A stretch of 64,000 nucleotides of DNA from Patiria miniata (Eukaryota; Echinodermata; Asteroidea; Valvatida; Asterinidae): contig NW_024037063.1 of assembly GCF_015706575.1 (NCBI RefSeq), positions 15,810,927 through 15,874,926 of the forward strand. Direction: 5' to 3'. Shown here in pieces: positions 12,201-27,200 of the stretch. Both the position numbers and the translations under genes were made by a program. Position 1 is the first letter of the stretch, and every line of letters begins with the position of its first letter. Below the pieces are notes generated by a model. The model saw only the letters and a list, made by a program, of their open reading frames with translations, did not search any database and was not told the origin of the DNA.

Positions 12201-15200
12201 CAAAATTCTTTGTGGCGCGAGCTAGCTGTGCTAAAAAAAGTTTAGTTGGCCGCAAGAGGGCGCTAGGCAAAAAGCATGATCGCAATTGCTGCTGACGTGA
12301 ATGACAAGCACGACGAAGTTTACAAAAGTTATGAAATGAATGCTGGAGTACTTGGTACTTGGTACTTGGTTGGTTTCCTCCTGAAACATCCTCTAGGCCT
12401 AGGGATTTGACTAGGAGGTCACGATCACGGGGAGGTACGGTGTCGGCACCTAGGTCTCGGTCATGATGTGGATGTAGTAGTTGTCCCTAAAGGTCTTGTG
12501 CGTCATTGGGGCAGGAACCTGTCGGGTAAAGTAAGTACTGAAACCCGACCTGGTTACAATAATACAATAATACAGACATAACACAAAAAAACGCCAAGTT
12601 TTTAAATGATAGTTGTGTGGATGATTATATCCTACTACTTTTAAAATGTTCTTTCCGGTAAAAGTATTAGGCCTAAGTACTGAAACCCGACCTTCATTGA
12701 CCTTGTTACAATAGGCCTATTACAGGAATAATACCAAAAAAAACCGCCCAGTTTTTAAAGGATCGAAGTGGCTATCGTTACGGCACTCGTTGTTTAGCGC
12801 CCTCTATGATATTTTTTTGATACGCACGCAGGTATATAATTATTTGTTTCCACACGTTTTATCGAGCAGTGCGCCAGCTCAGCCGATAGAGGGTAGGATT
12901 TTGCACCGCGAGGTTGCGGGTTCGAATTTCAGTTTTGCACTCGAATTTTTTTCCTTTTCTAACCTGAGGCTTTGGAGGATTTTTTTTAAAAGAGAAATAA
13001 AGTCCGAATTTCATAAAGTTCAAATTCACTTTTTTCCTTCTAATTTTATATTTTCTTGTCATGTTTTTTTTTTAAAAGTTGCCAGGTTGCAGTGTACCGT
13101 AACGATAGAAAATGGGAAATGCGTTACGGCTGCCGTAACAATAGCCACTGCGTTAAAGGATAGTTGTGACTTGTGTGGATGATTATATCCTACTACTTTT
13201 CAATGTTCTTTCCGATCAACATCATGTCGTTCAAAGCATGTTTTGTAGCCCAATTGGGCTGTTTCAGGATGCAGTTTCCCTTTATTATGGGTATACCCAT
13301 TCCCATAATAATCTCAACCAGTTCCTGACATCAGCGGTCGGGTACTTGGGTACCCGGTTCTGATGCACACCCCTAAGATTGACATTTCTAGTTTCGGAGT
13401 TTTAAATCCGTCTTTGCCAACTTCAGTGAACAATTTTGGAAGTGTTACTCCAAAGAGGGTATGTTCAAGACTGTAAATGAATGACTGAATACTAACCAAT
13501 GTCATTTAACCGATTCTACCTCCTCAGATGGACTTGCTAATTTGGTGATTTTGGCGATTTGTCCGTAAAGTTGATAACATTTGTATTGCACTTTTAATAC
13601 TAGTACACCCATTGAACATGGTGATAATAACCACTTGCATTGTACTATGTGTTGCCTTGGTCCTGTTAGGCGAAGTTAAAAAAAAAAAGTTTCTCGTCCC
13701 CGCCCGCTTCCTTTTTGGAGGCTGCCTGAAGTTTTTTTAATTATTTTTTATTTTTGAAAAATGCAGTAAAAAACACCCAAAAAGTCCATCAATTCATCGG
13801 AAAATAAATACCAATACCAATACAACTCTAAATGACACTGTAAATATGTTCAGTTTTCTTGTCTTTCATTTTAAAAGTGTCTTTGAACAGTGGAACACCA
13901 ACGGTTGCAGGACATTTTTAAATGGCGGCCATCTTGAAAAAAAATAAAATATAAAAAATAAAAAGCCCCGCTTCCTCCTTTTTTTCAAAAACCCCAGACG
14001 AGAAACATGTTGTTTTTTTATTCGGCCTTACTGTTGATGAAGTAACTAGCCTTAATAATAATAATAATAATAATAATTAGTTCTTATATAGCGCATTACA
14101 TACGAAATCTCAATGCGCTTTACAAAGAAATTACTTCAATATTTATAAAAAGCTAAATATATATTACTAGTCCATTAAAATGTTTAGTTTGAATGTTATT
14201 TGAATACATTTAAAAGCTCATAAAACTACTAATACATCAAAAAGTTAATTAATATATACGGTAAGACCCATAAAAAATGCATTAAAAATGCCTTGTAGTG
14301 AAATGTCCATCCAAATCCTGTGATCTTGACCCCATACCCACTTGTTAAAAAACACTTACTGTACTTGTCTGCGGGCGTGTTTCTGGTGGAAAGTTACCGA
14401 CCCGTGTCCAACTTACCCTTCCTGGGTAAACTTATTGAAAAGGTTGTGTCCTCCCAGGTGACTTCTTTCGTCCATTCCAATAACTTGTCTGAACCTCTGC
14501 AGTCTGCATACCATTCTCCTCATAGCACTGAAACTGATCTTCTCACAGTTCAAGATGCTTTCCTCAGAGCTATTGACTCATAGCAGGGTGACTTGTCGGC
14601 TGCATTTGATACACAGTATCCTCTTACAACGTCTCACTTATGACTGTGGTCTAGATGTTGCTGTCCATGGCTGGATCCACTCGTACTTGAGTGGCAGAAC
14701 GAGTCAAGTTTGTGTGAAGGAAGCTGTCTGCTGAATCCAAGCTCAAATGTGGTGTTCCTCAGGGATCTTTTATTGGTCTACAGCTTTTTGTTTACTACCA
14801 CATCATTGGTCAAATAGTCCATTGACACTCTATTGGATACCACATTTATGCTGATCTTTCAGGCTTATCTTTCAGACACCAAAAAACACCCACACCTCTC
14901 CTCTGCTCAAACAATTACACTGGCTCCCAGTCACCCAGCACGTTCAGTTTGGCACACTGGTTCACACTAAAACACATTGTACCAGGTTATCTCTCCTCTC
15001 TTCTCACAATCCAGACCTGTCCTTACTCCCTACGTTTTTCTGCGGGAGAGTCCCTTGTCATCCCCAAGTTATGTAAACAGACTGGTGACAGGGCATTCTT
15101 CATTGCTGCCCCCGCTTATGTAATCCCATCCCCATCAGAAATTCCGGCAGTGTTTTGTCCTTCAAACAGGCTCTTAAGACCCTCTCAAGACCCACCCACC

Positions 15201-18200
15201 TCAAGCCCTCTTTTCTTGTCTTCTTTCTGTTTCATTCTTTATTTAGTGTTTTGTATCCTAAGGCAATTTGGTGCTCTATAAATCCAGTTATTATTATTAT
15301 TATTTTGCAATACTTTGCATTACAGTAAACTCTGGCTAAGACGGCACTCTCGGGACCAGAGAATTTGTGACGGCTTACGCGAATGTCGGCTTCTGCTGCA
15401 AGTCGTCATTTTGCCGACTTACACAAATTCACAAATTGAATCACGGAGTGAAAAAAAAATGTAGATTGAATTAATGGCCTATGCGCATCTGTATCTGGAT
15501 CATGCAAACAACATTCATGGCTAAAATTCAAAGGCTTTGATTTACCCTGGTTTATTTCTACATCCATGCTTGATTCTAGCAAATATATCCTCAATGTTTA
15601 TCATCACAAACAGGCTGTGGTATTGATCACAGAAAGTCATGCATGTACATGTACGTATGTGCGAAGCAAGGACAGCGCAGCTGGCTTGCGTTAACAGTGG
15701 TACGATATACATACTGTACGTCCATGTACAGTCAAGAATTGAATGTGTGCATGGTACTGGTACAATAAGGGGACCCCCAAAATGAACAGAGCGCATGCGT
15801 GCAGTAGAGAGGGGGTACTGGTATTGATGTGCTATCGGGAAAACCCAAACGATGCACTCAGACTGTGCATGAAACAGTGTACACGTGCAATTAGTGTACA
15901 CGTGCTGTGACACGGGCCTTGCCATTGATAAACAGATGTCAGTCCGCAGTGTGTGGGACTTTTCACTCGACACTTCTTACAAACCGCAGGGCACGATGCT
16001 GACTTATACAAAGGAATTTGTGTGGTTTTGAGGAAATGGGACTGAAAGTAACACGCCCATATATAGGCGAAATGGCGGCTTACAAAGGCTGGCTTAGAAA
16101 TGAAAATGTCAATGGAAATGCATTAGAGACAATCGGGACTTTTGTCAGACGGCCGATTTAAGCGATATGACGGTTTATACGATGTCGGTTTAGCCGGAGT
16201 TTACTGTATTTCGCAAAAGTATTGTGTTACTTTGCAATAAAAATATTTTGTTTGATTTAAAAAATGGCTTGAATGGGCTTCCGTAGTACACTGTCTTTGC
16301 TACAAATGTACAAGAATGCTTGATGAACTCATATCGGTAAATATCTGATATAATGGAATGACTGGTGACTTGGTGACAGAAACAAGTCAAGAACGACAAA
16401 ATCAAATGATTTTTGTTTTAGATTTTTTTTTATTGCAACTTTCTTTTGTGAGGGGGTATTTACAGGGAAAAATACCCCAAGGCGGCCACTGACATTTGTG
16501 AGGCTTGCAGTGCTGTCTCGCAATTTAATTGAGGAGGGGAAACATTAATGCTGGGTACAATTTCTTAAATTTCTTGATCATTCATAAAAATCTGAGTGCA
16601 ATATGTACACTTTTAAGAGTGTTAAATTCATTGTGTAATGTGTCTACTTAACAATTTAATCGCTTGTTTTAATTACAGGGAAAGGCAAGAATTTATACCC
16701 ATAATACGTGGAAATCTTCGAGATGCAATATTGGTAAGATTTGTCCAGTGTTCTGTATTAATATCAGTAGAATTTAGGCGATGTTGATTTGATTTGATTT
16801 GATTTTATGCAGATAAAATCAACAACAACAAACACTACACATTACTAACGCAGACTGGTCGGGCCGACAACTATTTCATTAGACACAGCCCAGTTAAGTT
16901 ATGAATAATTTAATGTCGGAACAAAGGATCATAAAAATTTAACCTTTCCAGTACAACCAATAATTTTGTTTAAAACAAAAATGTATCAAATTTCAGTATA
17001 CATTCTATGTACACGTACAAGTTATTTCTGGTTTGATGACGTCATCAGTCCAAAAAGGGAAAGTGAATACTGATTTAGTTTGGAGAGGACACATGTTCAT
17101 TGTAAAGTTAAAATAACGTATGAAATATTGAAAATGTAGGTGTATGTATTAATAACACCTTACTTCTGGTTTTATGACTTCAAATCATTAAAGATTGAAA
17201 GGTCAACATTGTAACAGATATCATTACTTGGGCTACGAACAAAGTCATAAGACAGGGATCAAATGTTAGAATTAAAAAAAAAGATCATTTTCAAATTCTC
17301 TCTACAGTTACTTCCGGTCTGACGTCATAATTGTGAAACCTTGATGGTATTTAAATTAAAAAAAGGAAATCCTATTTGATGTACCGCTAGAGGGCCCCCT
17401 TTCAAATGATGACCTCATAATGCTGTTTTGTGTCCTTTATTCCGTTTTAAACACTTCCATAATTTACTTGCTTATAGCATGGAGCTTATAGCTCCATGCT
17501 TATAGTAAAGAGCTTCTGCTTTCGAGTTATTCAATTTTTATATGAATTGTTGCCCGAGGCATCATTTACAACCTCACGCAAAAATGAACATGATACTCTA
17601 TTTAGTTCTAAAGATATCTATAGATGAAATTATTTTAACAAATTTGGTCCTTAAATTGCTTGTAATTTGATACCTGATGATGTCATGATGACGTCAGATT
17701 TATTTTAACATCTTCGGACATAGGTCCAAGTTCATACCAGGTTTTATCATAATCCCGTAAAATTGTAAATCGTTTAATTGGAAGAAATTCGGTTCTTTCT
17801 GATTTTGAGGCTTCTGTCTGTATTTTAAATACTTTGACCTTCCAGTTGACCTGGAAGTAAAAGTCAAGCGAGTCCACGTTCACGATAAGCAATGTTTATT
17901 AATTGATGGTCTCCTGATTACAGAATACAAACATCATTGATTACTAAGTTAAAGAGTTATAGGTGAAAGAAAATGGTCATTTTTTCAACGAAAATCGCTT
18001 GTAATTTGACACCCGATGACGTCATCATGACGTCAGAGTAATATGCACCACTTGGGATGAGGGTCGATATACAATACGTTGAAAGTTTCAAGTTCATACC
18101 ATGAACCGCTTAGGCCAAAAAAAAAAAAGTTCTGCTTCCGATTACATGCCTTTCAAAAATAGGGTCGGTCGGTCGGAATTTTTTTTTTTGCCAATTTTTT

Positions 18201-21200
18201 TTATGCAGATTGAATGGGGTATTCAATTATATGCGATGTTTTAGCCTGAACTATTTCTATTGCACTACGAAAGCCATACACGAAATGGCAACAAAAAGTG
18301 AGTAAAACCTACCTTTAATTATTGTAAATATATTTACGTTCGATAATTTCAAAAAATAATGGAAAATTCAGGTCATTCGCACCATATGCACAACGCTAGT
18401 CAAGACGCGGGGAGTTGGCCAAAACTCTGAGGTGTGTGATGCGTGCGTGTGTGGCGAGCGGCCCACCATGGGCCGACAGACCTGTTTTTACGGTCAACAA
18501 TTTCGGGAAACAGGCGGCATGTACATGTATCACTCCCAATACGAGTAGTGCGATCTCAAAATGAACTCTTGAACACAGAAAATACATACACAGACAAGCT
18601 AGATCAATTCTGTAAATTAACTTGCAAAAATGTTCTTTCTCCATCGGTGTTTTCTTGGCATTTTTAAGATGTCGAATCCGACCAGTTGACAGTGGCCTGC
18701 ACTGTACTGAGTGCGCTATTATCGGTCGCATAGCTATGGACTGGTTACCGCATTTTCATTATGTCTTCTACATTGGCCCCTGCGCGGCGCGGTGGGAACC
18801 AGTCGTCGCCACGTGATTATAGTCACCGTGACATCGAATTGCGAAGTAGTTATATCGCGAAGCAAATTTGTAATAACGGAGGTTTCTTTTGAAAAAAGCG
18901 AATGTAAGTAAGAAAACAAATAAATACAAGCATTTTTGGATGCAAAAGGGTTGTTGAGAGGTATTTTGTGAAGACAGAAAAGACAAGATTTTATTTTTAT
19001 TTATTCAATTTTTTTTTTTTTTTTTTTGGAATTGCCGATAAAATTTTTAGGGTCGCAGCCTAAAAATAGGGTCGGTCGGGTAACCGGAAGCAGAACTATT
19101 CTTTTTTTTGGCCTTAGGAGAAAACCCGCGGAGAATTCTTCTACGAAAAAAAAAGAAAGGATGAAAGATTTATGAGAACAATTCCAGACAGTGGTCGGGT
19201 TAATTTTGCCCGATGACTCAACTAGAGGTTCACGTTTGTAGCATTACAAATGCAGAGTGGTCGGGCAGACAACTATTTTATTGAAGGCTCCCCAGTTAAA
19301 GCCAGAGTCCATCATTTGCAGCCATCCGAAAAGTAATTGGCGTAATTATTGTTGAAAAACAAACTTGGTTGAAAGATAGTAAGGGGACTAAACTCCCTGT
19401 GAAATTATTTTTTTCTGGCAAGCTGTCATCAACAAAACAAGGCCTTTCCAACGGTGCGTCTTAAGACGCACCGTAGGAAAATTTAAATTAGTGGTTCGTT
19501 TTGTTATTCGGCAAAGCATGCGCAAGCATTGGCAGGACACACACGCACGTGCGTTTTGCTATAATTCGTCGGATCAGTGCGCCACATCGTGTACAGCTGC
19601 AACCGGCTCAGTGAGAAGGCGTCTTCGACGCTGAATTCAGGCCCAATTCAAAACAGATTCAGCAACTTTTGATTTGGAATTGAGATCCTAGAATGTTGTT
19701 TTTCTTGGAATATACAGCTGAAGCTGAGCTGAAAGTTCATCAGGTTAGTTATTCAGTATCCTTCATTAGATTTTGAACACTTTTGTTGCTTCAAACGAAC
19801 AAAATGCACAATTTACAAATGATGGACTATATCTTTAAGTTATGAGTATTTTTATGTCAGAACAAAGGGTCACGTATGAACCTTTCCAGTACAACCAATT
19901 ATTTAGTTATAAACATGCACTTTTTAGGGTTTGATACATTTCAGTACACATTTAGTGTACTCTCTGGTTATACAGTATGTACGTCATCAGTTAAAAAGGG
20001 GAAGAGAATAAGGATTTTGTTCGGAGAGGATACATGTTCATGTTCAAATTAAAATAATGTATGAAAATATGGAAAATATACGTGTATGTATTGATAATAC
20101 CTAACTCTCGGTTTGATGACGTCACAGCATTAGGGATCTTAAGTTCAACATTGTAAAGGATATTATATGGGTTACGAACAAAGTCATAAGACAGGATCAA
20201 ATGATAGAGTATAATTACAAAAACGATTGCTTTCAAATTCTCTCTACAGTAACTTCCGGTCTGATGAGTCATGATTTTGAATCCTTTCAAAGTTATATGT
20301 GGTTAAAGAAAATCAAGGGGCGTTTTGGTAAAGTTTGGACATATGCTTTTTAAAATTTAAAAAGCAAACCGTATTTGATGTGCTGCTAGAGGGCGCCCTT
20401 TCAGATTATGACGTCATCACGCTGTTTTTTGTGTCTTGCATTCCTCATTAAACACTTCCGTAATTTATTTGTCTGTAGTAAAATGCTTCCGCTACTGAGT
20501 TACATAATTTACTTTTTAGTGCACCAGAAGTGAAGGTCAAGCGGTTTTGTGTCCTGGAATAAGAAATGTTTCTCAATGCGTCGTCTACAACCTCACGAAA
20601 AGCAAATAGGATACTCTTTACAGTTCAAAAGATATAGTTCAAACTATTTTGTCAAATTCCGCGCTTAAATCGCTTGTAATTTGACAACTGATGAAGTCAT
20701 CTTCGTATCAGGGTACAAATTCACACAAGGTTTTATCATCATCCCAAAAACCGTTTGGAAGAAATGTCAATTTGTTTTGATTTCAGGCAAATTTCTTCTT
20801 TTTAAATTCACCTATCTTTGACCTTCCGGTAGACTGGGAAGTAAAGGTCAAGCAAGTTCACGTACATGACCAAAATTGTTTATCAATTAATGGTTTTTCT
20901 GATTGGGAAAAGCCAAATATCATTGATTATTTCATTGAGAGTTATAGGTGAAAGAAGGTGGTCACTTTTTCAATCTAAAATCGCTTTTAATTCGACATCC
21001 AATAACGTCGTCATGACTTCAGAGTAATATGCACCAATCTGGATGAGGGTCAACAGGCCTATATGTTGAAAGTTACAAGTTCATACCATAAACGGTTTAG
21101 GAGAAAACCCATGGAGAATTATTGTCCGAAAAAAAAGAAAAAAAGCACCAAACAAAGAACATTTATCAGAACAATTCTAAACAGTGGTCCGGTTGTGCCC

Positions 21201-24200
21201 GACAACTAAAAAATACAAAGATAAGAAAATAAACAATGTTGATTTGGTTCTGGATAGCCCAAAAAACCCAACTGCAGAGGGAGGTTTGTTTCTATTGGGA
21301 TTCATGATATGCATCGGGTCGGATTGACCAGGCCAAACCGACCCGAAACTGATCTTGACTCCTTCAAACCGACCCGACCCAACCCGACCAAAAAAAACGA
21401 CCTGAACCGACCCAACCCGAAAAAAAAAACACGAAAAAAACGAATACCTTGCTTGGACAAAGTGATCACATTTTTGTGCCTGCCCTTACCCACAGGGCAT
21501 GAATTCTTTTGCAAAACCATCGTCTCTCTCTCTGTGTGATACTCAGTGAGTTGATCGAGAGTAACTCTGCTTATTGAACAAACGCATGGTATCATCACAC
21601 GGTATCATGAAAAGTGTTACAATGTATCTATTTCGTCAGTCCCATCCGACTGGAGAAATTAATACCGTGGGAACTTGATAGTGCGCTCGGTGGCCACACC
21701 ACACTAGGGCTGCGGTCACAATGACAGTCAATAATTTTGCACCACCAAAATTTCTCAACTGTTTCAGTTTATTTCGGTTTATTTCATTTTTTTTCAAGAG
21801 ATGGTTAAACTGACCCGACCTGACCCAAAAATGAAAATGCAAAACCGAAACCGTACTGACCCGACTTACATGTAAAAGATAGACAAACCGACCCGACCCG
21901 ACTTGAAGTCGGTTTCGGGTCGGGTCGGTTTCGGTTTCGGGTCGGGTTTGCACATCATTAATTGGGATCCCATTGGTTTGTTTGTTTTTAATTTTTTTCT
22001 AATTTCTCTGGATGATTTATGGCTTTTTATATGAGCTCCGTATGCCAACAAGAGAGGGCCTTTTTACCACCTTTGAAAGTTCACTGATATCCATATAAAA
22101 AGATACAAATCTGGATAGCCCATTGGTTGTTAGTAGTGAAGTCACCATCCGCCATATTAAGACTCCATGATTTGTGAAGAAACGTTTTTAATCGAATTAA
22201 CATAAACATTGTTTACTCAACAAAATTATTACAGTAAACTCCGGCTAAATCGACATCATACATCTCGTCAAATCGCTCAAGTCGGCCATCTGACTAAAGT
22301 CCCGATTGTCCGTAATGCATTTATATTGAATTTTTTATTTCTAAGTCAGCTTTTATAAGTCACCATTTCGCTCAAGTCGTTGTGTTAGAAAAAACTGTTA
22401 CTCTCGATCCCCTTTCCATAAATACAAAATCCTTTGTGTAAGTCGGCATTCAACAAATCACGCATTGGCATCGACTTCATGTACTGCGGTTGGCAAAGTG
22501 TCGAGTGAAAAGTGGTTTCGCACAGCCCATGATATGATCGCTGTCCATTTTGGGGGTCGTCTTATTGAATGACTAGTGCTGCAGTCAATGCGTGCGTGGT
22601 ATATACCGGACCACGCATGTATTTTAATCGTTACTGTGCACATACATATGTATCGTGGTCTCCACTATCAATACCCCAAACGTGATGATACAATTCGAGG
22701 ATTACTTTTCTGGATTCAACTCAAGCATTAAGGACACAATCCAGGGTAAATTGAAGCCAATAACAGTGCAATGAATCATGTGTGCAAATAGGCCATTCAT
22801 GTAAGTCGGCAAAATGACGAATTACAGCAGATGTCAGCATTCGTGTTAGTTGTCACGAATTCTTGGGTCCCGAGAATGCTGACTTAGCCGGAGTTTACTG
22901 CACTTTTTGTTGAAAGGTATAGATCAATTGTCATTTGTGCATTGTTTATGTTTGAAGCAACAAAAGAAACATTTTTAATTGAATTAACATATATATTTTT
23001 TACTCAACAAATTATTACTTTTTGTTGATAGGTATAAGAGATCATTTGTCATTTGTGCATTGTTTATGTTTGAACCAACAAAAGTGATTAAAATCTGAAG
23101 AAGGATGTTTAACAATTATTATACCTGATGAAGTTTTAGCTCAGTGAATGCTGTATATTCCAAGAAAACAATATTTTAGCATTGCAGCTACGTGATGTCA
23201 CTGCAAAGCAGAATTAGAGTAAAAAAGATTGGAATATATTTTTGAAAAATAGAATTTTAATTTTGAACATGTAATGTATTTTTAAATCTAATGCCTTTTA
23301 AAACAGAACATGTTTTAAAACATCGAACAAGAATTTTTACTCCCCGAAGGCATTTTCCAAAACAGAATTAAATTTCACAGACCAAACATGTTTTTATGAT
23401 TCAATGAAATGCAGTTCAAAGCCGAATGAAGTTTTACAAACCTAACACATCTTTATGAAGCGAATGCATTTTTTTGACAAAACATTCGCCAGTTTTGAAC
23501 ATCTGATATCTTATTTCTTTGATATCGGATGAAAAAAACATCTGATCTGCAAAAGCATTTGATTTTTAGACCATGTTCGGCCCGGATCTGTTCAAATACC
23601 CAAGCTACACATCAGTAGTCTCTGCTCCAGAACGGCGATAAAACCTTGCTCCCATAGCATAGGGAAGTCAAGGGTTCAGGGGTGGGGGGCTAATTGGGAA
23701 CATCAGATTCGAACCAGCCAACCGATCCCGTTAGCTCGGTGGTCGAGTGGTAAGACATCTGCACTAGAAAGCAGGAGGTCGTGGGTTCGAGTCCCACCCG
23801 AGTGATTTTTTCCAGCTTTCACTCGGGAGGTAACACACTGAGTATACAGTGTTTAAACGTTGGTGAAGGGCAAAACCTAATTTGATTTATATCACCCGAC
23901 GCAAAATTCCATCTTATAATAGTTTATGCGGTACCCGCTGCTATGTACATCAGATTCGAACCAGCCAACCGATCCCGTTAGCTCGGTGGTCGAGTGGTAA
24001 GACATCTGCACTAGAAAGCAGGAGGTCGTGGGTTCGAGTCCCACCCGAGTGATTTTTTCCAGCTTTCACTCGGGAGGTAACACACTGAGTATACAGTGTT
24101 TAAACGTTGGTGAAGGGCAAAACCTAATTTGATTTATATCACCCGACGCAAAATTCCATCTTATAATAGTTTATGCGGTACCCGCTGCTATGTACATCAG

Positions 24201-27200
24201 ATTCGAACCAGCCAACCGATCCCGTTAGCTCGGTGGTCGAGTGGTAAGACATCTGCACTAGAAAGCAGGAGGTCGTGGGTTCGAGTCCCACCCGAGTGAT
24301 TTTTTCCAGCTTTCACTCGGGAGGTAACACACTGAGTATACAGTGTTTAAACGTTGGTGAAGGGCAAAACCTAATTTGATTTATAAAATTCTAACTCCCT
24401 GGTAGAGTTGCGCATGCCTACGTGAGGATTGTGAACGTTCAACCAATGAAACGATAAGAGGCACTGGATTTTTAGGAGTCCACATTTTATTGTGACACTG
24501 GAAAAGTGTTTAAGACCAGCTAGCCATGTCTTTATCATCCGTTTAATACCGGCCACGTGACGGGCTCTCGACCAATAGGAATGGCTAAACTGTCTGAGGT
24601 ATTTATGAATAGAGGTTCAAATATGCTTCAAGTTATAACAATCTCATAATTGTTTTGATAATATTTTGTTTTTAGACTATTACTGGTAATATGCAAACTC
24701 TACAGCCAAGTATACATCTCTGCGATCCCACTCTCAAGCCGTGCCTGGATTATATGCAAGACTATGCATCACTTCCAGATTTCCAATACACGGAGGTATG
24801 TATACATGTACATCACAAATGTGTGTTTATATATCCACATAATCTCACCCTTAGTAGGATTCCATTGATCACTTGACTGCCATGGACTTTTGGTTGAAAA
24901 AGACAGCAATGCATAACTAAATACATATAAAATAAACTAGAAATGTGTTTGTGGACAAACACAAGCTGTTTTGGATGTTTGAAATGACTGAGTGTGTAAC
25001 ACATACATGTACAGAAACAACCAACAAGGACGGTCCAAATATTTCAAGCAAATACATTCAAAGACAAACGACTTAAAGAACAAAGAATTCCCCAACTAAA
25101 AAGTGTGCTTACAGAAAATGAAGGCAATAATTGGATCAATCCATACAACATATTAATAAATCAAGAAAACCAAAGTGAAAATGCTGTATATCCAATCAAC
25201 CATGACTGACATACATGTAAAGTTGCCTCCCTCTTTTGGGAATTACCTTTACGAACTCTCTACAGTCCAGACCAGAGTTGTAACGAGTCACTGATTTTTG
25301 TGACTCGAGTCGAGTCGAGTCATTTTAAAGAAGTGACTCGAGTCGAGTCGAGTCATTAGGTCAACAAGGTCGAGTCGAGTCGAGTCGAGTCACAGAGTGT
25401 GGTCGAGTCGAGTCGAGTCGAGTCAAGTACTTAGCTCGAGTCAATTCGAGTCACAAATATTTGAACACTAAATTACAATAAAAAAGCAACAAACACAAGA
25501 GAGAAAGAATACAAGGCACCAGTCTATTACGGAAATCCAAAAACATAAGGTATGCTGTATGGTACCCAACCAACAGTTTCCATTGCTAGCTCACGTCACC
25601 GATAAGAAGATGTGAAACTTCGGTCTTATAACTGGTTTGGCTTCAGGTCTAGATTTTGTTGTTCGCTGATCGCTGACAACGTTAAAACCTAATTGCATTA
25701 TACAAAACTGTTTCTGATTATTTAAAGGTGGGCCCGTCCGTATCCATTTTTTGGTGTGAAATCGGGACATGAATTTAGCCAGCATTCCACCAAGAACTTC
25801 AAAATCGCGCGAAACCAATGATGAAACCACGGATTGAGAAATGCGTTTTAAGTCTGGTTCCGGGTTTAGCATTACATGCTATAGAACCACAAGGTGGGAG
25901 TCCGCGACACGGTGTATGTTTGTTGTTTCATTATGGAGGAAGGAAACAGACTGCCGCTGTATATAAACGTACATTATTCGCGAACATTAACGTGACGTGA
26001 ACAAAAACTGGCAACGCGAACGGCGCAGCGTAAGTCATTGCAAATATTTTTCGCAAGTAAGTTTTGCTTTTATTTTGGGACTCGAGTCTTATTAGCCTTC
26101 CTCGAGTCGAGTCGAGTCATTCTGATGAGGGACTCGAGTCGAGTCGAGTCATTTGCTGGCAGTGACTCGAGTCGAGTCGAGTCATTTACCCGTCGGGACT
26201 CGAGTCGAGTCGAGTCGCCAAAAAATGTGACTCGAGTCGGACTCGAGTCGAGTCATTGACTCGAGTCATTACAACTCTGGTCCAGACCAAGGGCCTCTGA
26301 GGACCCTTGTAGTCAGACCATGTAATTGCCTGAGGATAACGACCATACCATGACTTTACCATGAACTTAAGATGTGAAGAAAGTCTATGGCAACAAAATC
26401 TGTTAGGTAACTTGACACCTGATGATGTCATTGCGACGAAAATCTTCGGCATACATCTTAGGGTGCCTATATGTGTGCCATGTCTGAAGTCGATCGGATT
26501 TATGAAAGTGCCAAAGTGTGTGGGTGGAAGAAAATCATGGAGAGAAGTCTAAAAAGGGTAATTCCGTGTCAATTCAACACGATTTTGGACCGACCCTCAC
26601 AGATTGAAACCATATTTGGTGTGATGATTGGCCTACATGTATATGAGAAACCCCCAGAACTGACATTTTTTGTAAATTGGCTCGTTAGTTTTTGAGATAC
26701 GGGTCAACGAACTTTTGACTCATTAGCATGACCTCCGAACTTTAAATACATGTATCTGAAAAACTATAACGCTTACAAAGCCAAGTTGTACAAGTTCTTT
26801 GAATGGCCTCCATTTCATAAGATAAAACCAAAATTGTAGCATAAAGCGAAGAGAAAATGCGTAACGAAATGACCTTTGACCTTGAATTACGAAAAACAAT
26901 ATGCTTCAAATTTCGTAATTTTTTCAAATGTTACTTTATGATGTCAGCAACAATCTTTAAAAACAAATTGGGATACCCGTGTCGTGCCAAAACCGTCCGG
27001 TGCCAAATAGTGTCTGCTGAGCTTGCGCAGTGGGCGCCAGACGCTATTTGGCACGTAATACATGCCAAATAGTGTCCGGGCGCCATCGAGTGAGCGAGCA
27101 CTATGGGGCGCACGTACCGTGACGTCCGCGGCCGGATAGTATTTGGCTGGAAAAATCGGACAGTATTTGGCAGGAAATATCGAACAGTATTTTGCAGGAA

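Noticed and set aside
23730-24296. Three tRNA-Ser(AGA) genes
   Set aside because: Promoter boxes are present but the anticodon loop is 8 nt, the acceptor stem is weak, and the same unit with a non-tRNA tail is dispersed, so a SINE fits better.
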